Assembly (NCBI RefSeq): GCF_000182565.1
Contig: NW_015971558.1
Coordinates: forward strand, 115,658 to 179,657
Origin: Spizellomyces punctatus DAOM BR117
Lineage: Eukaryota; Chytridiomycota; Chytridiomycetes; Spizellomycetales; Spizellomycetaceae
Length of the DNA stretch: 64,000 nucleotides
Direction of reading: 5' to 3'
A program made the position numbers and the translations under genes. Position 1 is the stretch's first letter; each line of letters opens with the position of its first letter. A model generated the notes under the pieces. The model searched no databases and was not told the origin of the DNA. It saw nothing but the letters and a program-made list of their open reading frames with translations. This document shows, piece by piece, positions 10,412 to 20,598 of this stretch.

Positions 10412-12546
10412 TTTTTTTTTTTTGTTCGTTGTGGTGAAAGCTGGAGCCAAACTGGATACCAAGAATAAATGGGTGAAAAGATGACTAAAAAAAATAGGCA
10501 TCTTGTTACCTACCAGCGGTGTTTTATCTCAAAAAACCTTTTACGAAAAAGCAAACCGTCATAAATCCCACGGTTCCTCGATAAAGGGACAAGAGTATTT
10601 AAGAAAACATACTTTTTGCTGATGGCACTAGGGAACATTCCCATATCGACAAAACTATCCCATCAAAACCCTCATGATTTGAATCATTTGCTTAACGGTT
10701 CTGATAATGGAACTGTCACACGATTATTATTAGTATTATGGGTAGTTATTTACCATGGTTCTTGGGCGAGAGCAGCCGAGTCGTTATGGCGTATTTTTGG
10801 GATATCAGATTACGGGTAATGTCTAATTGGACAATAGCAAGTTTGTCCGCGCCTTGGGACGGAGGTCTCCGAAACTTTGGAGGCGTGTTTGTTTTTGGGA
10901 TATTGGTAAATGGCGGATCTATGTCTATTGGAACAATAACAAGTTTTTTTAAAAGCATGTCACGGACTTTATGTGGGAACAGGGTAGGGCAATTGCGCAG
11001 GATCGAGGTATTGGATAGTTGGGTTATTTTATTTTTGGAAATCTGAATCTTGTCGCGACAGTTTTATGGTTGGAAGAAAATGGTCGCTTGAGAATGGCAA
11101 CGACCAAGTACTATATCGCCCGACGAAAACAGACAAATGCCAGCATATGCGGCATGTTTTTTTGTAATGTGATGGGTACCAAGGGTCGTTGCAGCAAACA
11201 TTGATTCCCTGGATTTCGCAACAATATAATTCAAAACAAGGAGGACCCGCGGGCGGGCGGGGGGAAAACTCGTAAACTATTAAAAGGATCAAAAAGCAAT
11301 TGCTTGGCCCATTAGGGTCCGGCACGGCAGGAAGCATTCCTTGCTTTCACAATATGTAACTAGAAAAATGTCTTTTTTATGCATGAGGAATTCATTCCTA
11401 ATCGATGAATAACATCGGAAGTAAGCCCCTATGGAAACAATACGGTACATTTAAGCAACAGACTTGCAAACCTGTATTGACGATTAGGTATTACATTCAT
11501 TCAATATGATATGCAAAAAAGCGAGTATTGAGTAATTAACCGGTTGTTTGTATTTGGTTTAACCCGGCTTTTGGACTTACTCAGATATTTCTATGGCACA
11601 TAACAGAATATGGTTTTACTGTTTGGGAACAATGCTTACCCATTTGATACACATACAAGTGTTTTTTTGTACGATTTAGATATTTTTTTTACATTTTGTT
11701 CATTTCAATATCCTAACAAACAACGAACCGTGGTTCTTACGTTTGGTACATGTCTGTAAACCACGGTTTCTCTCTTGGTGTATTTTTGTCGTACAAGGGT
11801 TATTCCCTGCAATATAGCATGATTGATATCTTAACTATTGCAAAAAAAAGTATACAAGCGGATTCTCTTGAATTCCTGATCTCATCTTGACCCGCTTAGA
11901 ATTCCTTTTTCTTTTTTTCATCAGGTGATTTTCACTTGTGAGCTTTGCCATCGTGGACTACTGCATGCATCATCGTTACAGGTTGTAAATCTTCATTTAT
12001 TTTTTTTTTTTTTTAAATTATTGGATTTAAAACTTTTTCGATATGTTCTGAGTTGACCGGGGTATAACACACAGTATAAGATCAAGAAATATTCGATGCT
12101 TTTTTTTTATCTCAGCTGGTTGGTAAAGTGTGGGTGCTATATGAAAATACTTGTACGTAATATGAGGGATAGAGTGTACTTGTCATTTAGGTTTCGTCAA
12201 TGTAATGGTGGCATTCAAGTGGAGGTATTGTGCAATGGTGTAGTGATTGAATTAGATCCATTTGCCGATGGTACGTTTGTGTAGGATCTTTTCGAAATTG
12301 TTATGTAGAGAGAAGCTAGATGGGGAATCCTTCGTCACGACCCATAAATCAACCAAAAATCACAATGAGAGAGATACTGGTTTTTGTATATATTTTTTGT
12401 TCTTCTCTAAATAGCAAATTCAACCCGCTAATCCACAACCAATCCATTAAAAAAAAAACCACAATGCTATACAACTAGCAAATGTACAAAACGAAAAAAA
12501 ATACAAAACCAAAGCAGGTAAACAACAAACAGTTCAACATCTTTTT
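10412..12546. other. intergenic with possible gene relic
   Basis: This is a 2.1-kb AT-rich stretch with many homopolymer runs. No intact gene is seen. On the minus strand around 10969-11340 short frames interrupted by stops have leucine-rich-repeat-like and Cys-pair-containing composition, possibly the remains of a gene. This is weak evidence, because the frames cannot be joined with plausible introns. Confidence 0.3.
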
Positions 12547-13806
12547 TTACAAGACTGCCAAAACTCCCATCACGAGTGCACCCACCCAAGCACCAGGTTG
12601 TATCGACACGGCAAGACTCTTTTCACCTGACGCGCCGGTACGTGGTGCAGTGGTGGCCGTGGGGGGAGACTGTGTACGGGGGGCCGGCACAGCTGTGGTG
12701 GTCGCAGCTGGGAGGGTCGTGGTATTGGGAGCGGGAGCAAGACCATCAGCATAGGCAGATGTACCTAGACAGGTTCCGACGGGCATAATCTTGAGTGGAA
12801 AGCCTGGACCAGCGGCTTTAATGCTTTGCAAGAGTTTAACGGCGATTTCGGATGTTGTGGTAGAGATATCGTGTTCAAGGGAAATAAAACCGGGTTGGGC
12901 TTGGAACCATGATCGGGCAGTGTTGAGAATCTTGTTGACACCATCAGCGCCTTGGGCTGTTGTGTCTTCCGTGTCGCGGGGGGCAGTCCAAATGATGGCC
13001 GTGTAGCCGAGGGCAGATGCGACGGCGCGGACACGATCGTCAATATCCCCGTAGGGGGGACGGAAGAATCTGGGTTTACGGCCAATGACCTTGTAGATTT
13101 GGGCTTCAGTATACAAGATTTCTGCGACGATTTGTTGGTTGGTGAGGGAGGTTAGGGGGTGGTGTGTCCAAGTGTGGACGGCGATTTCGTGGCCAGCGTC
13201 AAAAGATTTTTTGAGTTCATCGGGAAACGCGATTGCGTTTGTTCCGCAGACGAAAAAGGTGGCTTTGGCATTATTGAGATCTGTGAGGGCCGTGCGAATG
13301 TCTTCTGTGTCAAACTGGCCAGTGGGAGCCACGGTGGGACCGTCGTCGTATGTAATTCCCCAATCGTTTTGGTTTGGACATTTGGACACGTCGGCGTTAT
13401 AACCTTGGGCTGCGACATCACGGACGCATTGGCCGGCGGGCCAGTAGCAATTGGCTGCCGCTGCTGCAGCGCCTCCTGGATACTCTGGTGTGGGTGTGCC
13501 CACGTATTTTGCGACGGGGAGGTTGAGAAGGCTGGCTGGGACGGCCGCTTGGACCTTGCGCATGCCTTCTGCGACCAGGGGATGTTGGAGAAGGTTGTCT
13601 GGGATCATGACTGTTTGGTCAATGGGAGGGAACACGGTGGGCATGTTTGGGTAGCCGGCAGCTCCATTGCCGCCCGGTGCGGGTGCTGCAGGTGCTCCAG
13701 TAGGTTGTGCGGGTGGAACAGGGTCGACAATGGTGGATTGGGCGGATACGGCACCGATTGCGGCGAGCGCAAAGCACACGCTCGTTGTCAAGCGTGCAAA
13801 GGACAT
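12547..13806 (-). CDS. GPI-type chitin/polysaccharide deacetylase (CE4)
   Basis: A single exon of 419 aa. The ATG at 13806 is chosen because it starts a signal peptide (MSFARLTTSVCFALAAIGAVSA); the frame is open upstream but non-secretory. The CE4/NodB domain spans about 145-330 with TYDDGP (D154 as general base, D155 as metal ligand), HTWTHHP (H211 and H215 metal ligands), RFFRPPYGD (249-252), IIWTAPRDTED (271-281) and LEHD (310-313, catalytic His312). A Pro/Ala/Thr-rich stalk of about 75 residues follows and the chain ends in a hydrophobic tail after TGASGEKS, as expected for a GPI anchor. Such enzymes convert wall chitin to chitosan outside the plasma membrane. It faces the divergent wall-protein gene at 15571, and both are intronless. 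Confidence 0.93.
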   Translation of the reverse strand: MSFARLTTSVCFALAAIGAVSAQSTIVDPVPPAQPTGAPAAPAPGGNGAAGYPNMPTVFPPIDQTVMIPDNLLQHPLVAEGMRKVQAAVPASLLNLPVAKYVGTPTPEYPGGAAAAAANCYWPAGQCVRDVAAQGYNADVSKCPNQNDWGITYDDGPTVAPTGQFDTEDIRTALTDLNNAKATFFVCGTNAIAFPDELKKSFDAGHEIAVHTWTHHPLTSLTNQQIVAEILYTEAQIYKVIGRKPRFFRPPYGDIDDRVRAVASALGYTAIIWTAPRDTEDTTAQGADGVNKILNTARSWFQAQPGFISLEHDISTTTSEIAVKLLQSIKAAGPGFPLKIMPVGTCLGTSAYADGLAPAPNTTTLPAATTTAVPAPRTQSPPTATTAPRTGASGEKSLAVSIQPGAWVGALVMGVLAVL

Positions 13807-13976
13807 ATTATTATTGATGTTGTTGTTGGGTTGTATGATGATGCTAAAAGCAAAATAAAATAATACTAATGTGGCAACCACCGATGATCGACAAATGACA
13901 GAAATCGACGACGATGGGGACAATCGTTGTGTGTGTGGGGAGGAATGTTTTGTCAATGGATGCGAGTCCTTTTCCC

Positions 13977-13983
13977 TTTTATA
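13977..13983 (-). promoter_or_regulatory. TATA-like box of the chitin deacetylase gene
   Basis: On the minus strand the sequence reads TATAAAA, 171 nt upstream of the ATG at 13806. The position suits a core promoter with a 5' UTR of about 140 nt. It is inferred from sequence alone. Confidence 0.4.
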
Positions 13984-14075
13984 ATGTTCCCATCCCCCGC
14001 CCCTTTCTTTCACCTGCAACACAGGAGGAGGGAGACAAGGCAAAGGAGAAGGCAAGGAGAGGCAGTGCCATGTCC

Positions 14076-14076
<1 letters not shown>

Positions 14077-14107
<31 letters not shown>
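14077..14107. repeat. (TG)n microsatellite
   Basis: About 15 TG units upstream of the chitin deacetylase gene. A second run of about 12 units lies at 14770-14794. Confidence 0.9.
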
Positions 14108-14108
<1 letters not shown>

Positions 14109-15570
14109 AAAAAAAAAAAGTCTACAAAAAGATGCTGTTTGAGAAAGGCATAAAAACTATAAAAACTTTAACTGATTAGAGGAGAGGCATAGTCATGCAT
14201 GCATGAATGCACAGTCATGAAATGCACGGCAGATATGGGGAAAATGCGCAGCAATCCATGCGGGCTGAAGGGGTCAAGATGAAACCACGCGGGGATCGAC
14301 CGCTTTGGGAGATCGCGGCCATGTCTCCGACTCAGCCCTTTAAAAAAGGTTTTATTATTATTCGTGCCTTGTGGGCGGTTATTTGGACAGGGCTGAAGAT
14401 TTCTCAAATTGTATAAACGCACAAAAGGGCGGTCAATGTGTGTGTTGCAGTGCGCATGTAAGCAACATTTGTGGGTAGTGACAAGGCGCTGGTTCAACAT
14501 GTGTGTGTGTATACAAATCTTGTGAACAAGGTTTCAGTTCACGATAGCCACGAACGGCCAGCGACCGGGGGGGAGGTTGTGCGCATACAGAGAGACAGGG
14601 AGACAGAGAGTATGAGAGAGAACACACACACACAGCTGTTAAATCATGCACTGTTAAAAGTAAATATACAAACGCAGCCACTGCATGGGTTGGGCCTATG
14701 CATGGGGCCATTGCACAATTGCATGAGTTTAAATGAATCGGGCATCCACAAGAGTATTCAGATGCAACTTGTGTGTGTGTGTGTGTGTGTGTGTATATAC
14801 TAGGAAATGAATGAAAATGGCTGTTGCATTTTGTGTGCCCACCTTGTGCAAGAAACACAAGAATCATAAAAGGGTAGTGAATGGTCCTCTAAACAAGAGG
14901 GAAATGTCGTTTCCCTGTGAGTGTTAAATAAAGACAATCATGTCATGTATGTGAAAGAGCTAGTAATGGACTAGGAGGAGGGAATATGAAATATAGCGAT
15001 AAGAGCAAAGAGAGAAGCGGCAAGTCATGAAGCCAAACGACCGCACAAACACTACACAAAAGAGAGAGAGAGAGAGACAAGAGAAAAAAACGCGCAAAAA
15101 TCCATTCTTTTTACAACAACATTAGCCGCTTCTTGTATGTTTTTCCCACCCATTGCATGCACACACACACAGAGCACACACACAGAGCACTAATAACACA
15201 CAACACACAACATACAACATTTGCACATCCACTCTTATAAACACAAAAAGGGAAATTCTCTCTTTCCCATGATCCCATTGCGGCATTTCTCTCTCTCTTC
15301 TCTCTTCTTCTCTCTCTCTCTCCAATCACAACGACAATCACAACACACACACACTTTTTACTCTTTGCGTATCATTTACTCACTTGTTCAACACAAATGG
15401 CGTTTTTCTTTTTTCTTGCTTTTTTCCCATGCTCTTGTTCTTTATTCATAATGCTCTTGTCCCATTTCCCCCCTTCTTTTTATTCCAATAGACTTTAGAC
15501 GAGGGGAGTTATCCTCATAGACAACTTACTCTCATAGACATTTTATTCCCATACCCTACACACAAAGAAA

Positions 15571-17136
15571 ATGGTCAAGGCATTGGTTCTCTCTACAGTC
15601 TTGTTGGCAACGGGTGCGGTCGCTATTCCCCGTCCTCAGGATGGTGGATTTGCAGACAAGATGAAGTCAGCAGTTGCTCCTCTTCCCACAACAGGTGTTC
15701 CTTCAGAGCAGATTCAAGTGCCTGCTTATCCTGTTGGCACGCAGCCTCCCGTTGTTGTTCAACCGCCCAAGGAGACTGAACAACCAAAGGAGACTCAACC
15801 GCCCAAGGAGACTGAACAACCAAAGGAGACTGAGCAACCAAAGGAGACGCAACCGCCCAAGGAGACTCAGCAACCCAAAGAGACTCAACCCGTAGACAAC
15901 AAGCCTCCTTCGTACCCGGCTCCCCCCGCCAAAGAGACTCAAGAACCCGTCAAGACGACAACGCCCGTTGCCACTTCCCAGCCTGTTCCTCCTCCTCCTC
16001 AGACAGAGGCCCCTGGTTACCCTACAGACATTCCCCAGTTCCCTGGTTACCCCGAGGGTCCCATCGGAACCACCACCGCGGCCGTTCCCAGCAAGCCCAC
16101 CGTCACCTATGGCGTAACGCCCATTCCCAACCCCACTGGATCTCCTAACGAGGTGCCTATCGGCATCCCCGAGACTCCCGTGGGTACTCCAGAGGGCGAG
16201 ATTCCCGTTGGTACGCCCGAGACGCCTATTGGTACTCCTGAGGGTGAGACTCCCGTGGGCACGCCCGAGATGCCCGTTGGTACTCCAGAGGGCGAGACTC
16301 CCGAAGGTACTCCCGAAGGATCTCCCGAGGTCTCTTTGCCCACTGACTTCCCTATCAACTTCCCTGGTGCTGAGGAGGGTGGCGAGGAAAACTTGCCCGT
16401 GGCTCTGCCCGTTCCCACTCCCACTGGAGCTCCCGAGGAAGAGTGTGAAGAGGGCGGTGAAGGAAACTCGCCCATTGTCGTTCCCACGCCCACGGGAACC
16501 CCCGAGGAGGAAGAGTGTGAAGAAGAAGGTGGCGAAGAAAACTCACCCATTGTCGTGCCCACTCCCACCGGATCCCCCGAGGAAGAGTGCGAAGAAGGTG
16601 GAGAGGAGAACCTTCCCGTCCCCGCCCCCATTCCTACTCCCACCGGAACAAAGGAACTGACCGAGCCCACTCCTGTCCCTGAGGAAGAAGAATGTGAGGA
16701 GGAGGAAGAAGAGCCTTCGGAAGGAGAAGAGGAAGAGTGCGAAGAGGAGGGTGACCAATACAAGGTTCCCGTTGCGACTGACGTGCTCCCCGTGCCTATT
16801 GCCACTGGCACACCCACCGGTGCTCCCGTGCCCACCGAAACGGGTGCTCCTGAGGAAGAGTGCGAAACGGAGACTGCCGCCCCCGTTGCTACGCCCACTG
16901 CTGGTTACCAGGAAGTGCCCGTGGAAGCCCCCGTTCAGACTCCCAGCTACGGAAACGTGGAAAACCCTCTCTCGTACGCAAAGCCCGAAGATGCCAGCAA
17001 GCCCTACCCACAAGTTCGCGCAACCTCTGTCCCAACCGAGACCAGCGCCCCCATTTTCAGTGCCGCATCCCGCAATGTCAAGTCGGTCGCCGTAGCACTT
17101 GCTGGTGTATTGGTGGGCGTGGTTGCTTTCCTCTAA
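15571..17136 (+). CDS. Pro/Glu/Cys repeat cell-wall protein with GPI signal
   Basis: A single exon of 521 aa. The N-terminal signal peptide is MVKALVLSTVLLATGAVA. Three repeat zones follow. Residues about 65-115 carry KETQPP/KETEQP hexads. Residues about 195-255 carry VGTPEGETP-type decads. Residues about 285-380 carry Pro/Thr spacers alternating with highly acidic blocks that each contain one Cys (PEEECEEGGEEN and variants). The C-terminus is a short hydrophobic tail (SVAVALAGVLVGVVAFL) after a Ser/Ala-rich site, as in GPI-anchored wall proteins. There is no catalytic domain. The likely role is structural, in the wall or on the spore or zoospore surface, with Thr/Ser positions that could be O-glycosylated. 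The regularly spaced Cys in acidic blocks is unusual and could give cross-linking or metal binding. No family is recognised. Confidence 0.88.
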   Translation: MVKALVLSTVLLATGAVAIPRPQDGGFADKMKSAVAPLPTTGVPSEQIQVPAYPVGTQPPVVVQPPKETEQPKETQPPKETEQPKETEQPKETQPPKETQQPKETQPVDNKPPSYPAPPAKETQEPVKTTTPVATSQPVPPPPQTEAPGYPTDIPQFPGYPEGPIGTTTAAVPSKPTVTYGVTPIPNPTGSPNEVPIGIPETPVGTPEGEIPVGTPETPIGTPEGETPVGTPEMPVGTPEGETPEGTPEGSPEVSLPTDFPINFPGAEEGGEENLPVALPVPTPTGAPEEECEEGGEGNSPIVVPTPTGTPEEEECEEEGGEENSPIVVPTPTGSPEEECEEGGEENLPVPAPIPTPTGTKELTEPTPVPEEEECEEEEEEPSEGEEEECEEEGDQYKVPVATDVLPVPIATGTPTGAPVPTETGAPEEECETETAAPVATPTAGYQEVPVEAPVQTPSYGNVENPLSYAKPEDASKPYPQVRATSVPTETSAPIFSAASRNVKSVAVALAGVLVGVVAFL

Positions 17137-17738
17137 GCCCGCAAACTGTTGTCACCTTCTATGATTTGATGGTTTTGAGAGAGTGAAAACACACGAGATA
17201 CTATGTTGGAGAAAGGACGCTTTTGCGACGAACGCGTTTCATGATTGTCATCGTCGTCGTTGATTACTGTAATGGCTTTTTTGAAAAATGAGGTGTTTAA
17301 TTCCGTTTATAAGACAAAGGGAACAAAAAAAAACAGTACAATAAACACACAAACCTAAAAGTTTTGTTGCTTTCTCAATTGCCGAGAGTGCTGGTCACTT
17401 GAAGTCATTGAGAGAAGAATTAGAGAAATTATATATCCTGCTCTTTTATTTTTGTGTGGACGTTTTGTTTTGAATGGTGACTGGCCTCATGTTTTAAAAT
17501 GCTGGTTGTTTTCTTTTCTGGTTTTTGACGAGTGTCCCTCCATGAGTCACGTGCATGTCCGAAGGTGCGTCCGGACACTTGTTCCGCTGTTATTGAACGG
17601 GGCTTTCTTCCGAACCGTGTCCGCGCTTCCAAAAGACGTGATTGAAACTGTTTTTAGACCGACAGAGCGTGTAGAGGTTGAACGGAACGAACCTAATATA
17701 CGCTTTAGATTTGTTTGATTTTTTCAAAGTTTTCAGTA

Positions 17739-20598
17739 ATGGACTCGAATCAGAATCCCAGCGTACGTGGCTTTTTGGATGCATTTCAGTCGCAAAAAGG
17801 TGCCAACTTGTGTGCTTTCCACAGGACCCACCCCCGCCGACCACCACCTCCCTTCCCCCGCTCACACCCCGCACCATCGGGCGTCTCAAACCCCCAAGCA
17901 AAATCGCACCCATGTCGGTCAAACCCCTCTCGTTCACACCAAAAGGTGATCAAAACGTTGACCCCGACCAACTCCTCACGGCCGAAGACTTTAAAGTCCA
18001 CACCGTGCCCCAAAAGCGAAAAACAGAAGCACCACCTCCAACGTCTCGTAACACGAGGTTGAAAACGGATTCTTCTTCTTCTTCTTCAATTTATTCTGGG
18101 AGTGTGACTGCCCGGTCTACTCGGACGACTACCGTGACGAGGAACCCACCCACACGAGCGAGTACCACCCGTGCTCCAACCAAACCAACAACAACGACAA
18201 CAACGACACGATCCACGACATTGAAATCCAAACCCTCGACCATGGCCAAACCTGTATCCAAACCCGCGAAACCCACCCCAAAAGACTCTGATGAACCTGT
18301 CAAGAAAAAGCGACCGGCGTGGGATGTCAAGGGGCGGTTACAGGATTTAGAAGAGTATCATCATCAAACTCAGTCGCAACTGTTGGATTCTCAGTCTCAG
18401 ATTGCGAATATGACGGATGAGTTGTCGAGGAGTCGGTCGACCAGTACGTTTTGTTGTTTTTGATGATGTTTGATTGTTTTTGAAATCGTATATAGCGTGG
18501 TGATGAATTCGATTGGTTCTTTTGTAGTCGATGAATTGATTCAGTTTAGACAAACGCTTGAAAATCAAGTTCATGTCAAGGAAGCCGAAAACAGCACGTT
18601 TGCGCAACAAGTCACGGAACTACGGGCCGAGTTGTTGGTACGTTACCTATTGTATCAGATGATTCAAAAAGTGCATTAACGTGGGTTATCCTTTTTGTTT
18701 AGGGTGTTGAGAAAAAATACAAGGATGAGATTGCGTTGTTGATTAGCCGACATGCAAGAGAGATTGAGGAGCGGGAGGGCGAGATTGGGAGGTTGAAGAA
18801 GGTGCAAGAGGGGTTGGATGGCGAGTTACGGATTGCAAAGGAGGAGAATATTACGTTGAGGGTATGTTTACGTGTGTTTTGTACAATGCGTGTGATGGGG
18901 GTTTTTGATTTTGGGCTCTAGTCGACGATTTCGACGCAAAGTGCGTTGAGTGTGTCGCTTGAATCCGAGTGTCGGGCCAATAAACTTTTACTCGAGGTAT
19001 TGTTTACACTTGTCGTTTTGTTTTTTTATGAATTCGTGTCCTCACTCTATGGTTTAGCAAACAGAGTCTACGCTCCGGGACCGCGAAACCCGTATCCAGA
19101 CCATTGAGCAGCAACTTGATGCATCCCGGGCTGCTGTGCAGGCACTTGAAGCTAAAGTCCGGGAAGAAGAAACCGTGCGACGGAGGTTGCATAATACGAT
19201 TCAAGAATTGAAGGGGAATATTCGAGTGTTTTGTCGAGTTCGGCCGCCTTTGGGTGAGTTTTATTGTTTTGTTTTTGGTGACGAGGTGTTTATAACGCGG
19301 TGCGGGTACTCATGGTTTATTTTTGGTAGACGCGGAAAAGAGTGAGAAACCGGATGAAGTCTTGTCGCATATTAGTTTTGCAGAGGGGGATGAACAAGTG
19401 ATTGAGTTACGACAAGCTGTGGTGAGTTTACTTTTCTTTTTAACACGTTGATATGTGGTTAAATCTGTAAAATTTAGGAATCGGCTTCGGGACAAAAAAC
19501 AGTGGAAAAAACGTACCCGTTTTCCTTTGACCGGGTCTTTCCACCCACCACAACGCAACCACAAGTCTTTGAAGAAATTTCGCAGCTTGTTCAATCGGCA
19601 TTGGATGGGTACAATGTGTGCATTTTCGCGTATGGACAGACGGGGAGTGGCAAGACTTTTACGTATGTGAAACCCTTTAAAACATGTCGCTTTTTTTGAC
19701 ATTGGTGACTGAAAAATGGACCACTCTTAGTATGGAAGGCCCCAGTCATGCCCTGGACGACCCCGATACAATGGGCATGATCCCGCGTGCCGTGCACCAA
19801 ATCTTTGATACGGCCACAACACTGGAACATAAGGGGTGGACGTATGAGATGGAAGCGCAGTACCTAGAGATTTATAACGAGACGATTCGGGATTTGATTG
19901 GTGGTAAAGAGGGCAAGCATGAGATTAAGCATTTAGGGTCTACGACGGTCGTGACGGATGTTGTTACTGGTGAGTTTCAATTGTTTTTGTGTTGATGATG
20001 AGATTTTGTTTGGTGGTGTTTACATTTTTTTTGGGAAATCTAGTCAAGGTTGAGACGCCTACCCAAGTTCATGAAGTCTTACGAAAAGCGTCGCATAACC
20101 GTGCTGTTGCAGCTACCAACTGCAATGAACGGTCTTCGCGTAGTCACAGGTACCAACCTCCTCCCCCTTTATTCTTGTCATTCTCACTTTTTGACGCACC
20201 CATTTTATAGTGTCTTTACTCTCCGCCTTAAAGGCACCAACCCCCTAACCTCTGAATCCTCCTCTGGCACCCTCAACCTGATTGACCTAGCCGGCAGCGA
20301 ACGCCTCTCCTCCTCTGGCTCAACCGGGGATCGCCTCCGCGAAACCCAAGCCATCAATAAATCCCTCTCGTGCCTGGGCGACGTGATCTCCGCCCTCTCA
20401 TCCGGGGACAAACATGTCCCGTACCGAAACTCGCGGCTAACCTACCTATTACAAAATTCTCTTGGAGGGAATTCCAAAACGCTCATGTTTGTTAATGTGA
20501 GTCCTCTTTCTGGGAGTTTTGGCGAAACGCTTTGTTCTTTGAGGTTTGCGACAAAGGTTAATTCTTGTATGATTGGGAGTGCTAAGAGGGTCAAATAA
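17739..20598 (+). CDS. kinesin-14 (C-terminal motor, Kar3/Ncd type)
   Basis: Eleven exons: 17739-17762, 17825-18443, 18528-18637, 18703-18861, 18922-18996, 19058-19253, 19330-19421, 19478-19662, 19731-19969, 20044-20149 and 20211-20598, together 730 aa. Residues 1-190 are basic, Ser/Thr/Pro-rich and probably bind microtubules; about 200-375 form a coiled coil ([11 protein letters not shown] through [15 protein letters not shown]). The class-14 neck runs straight into the motor at [11 protein letters not shown]. The motor carries P-loop GQTGSGKT (478-485), switch [10 protein letters not shown] and switch II DLAGSE. The neck-before-motor order identifies a minus-end-directed kinesin that slides or focuses spindle microtubules. 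The first exon has only 24 nt; it is chosen because it joins in frame over a GTACGT...CACAG intron. Introns are 56-84 nt. Confidence 0.92.

Larger units (their letters stand above)
13807..15570. other. divergent intergenic region rich in microsatellites
   Basis: This 1.76-kb region separates two divergent intronless wall genes and holds several simple repeats: (TG)n at 14077-14107 and 14770-14794, (AG)n at 15062-15078 and CA-rich blocks at 15158-15184. A TATAAA lies at 15236-15241 and pyrimidine-rich sequence precedes the start at 15571. No gene is seen. Confidence 0.5.

Noticed and set aside
14077-15184. TG/CA microsatellites as regulatory elements
   Set aside because: They are ordinary simple repeats; position alone does not support a function.
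16107-16898. A 263-codon antisense frame rich in Gly/Val/Ser opposite the wall protein
   Set aside because: It arises from the Pro/Glu/Thr repeats on the other strand; the sense product has a signal peptide and GPI tail.
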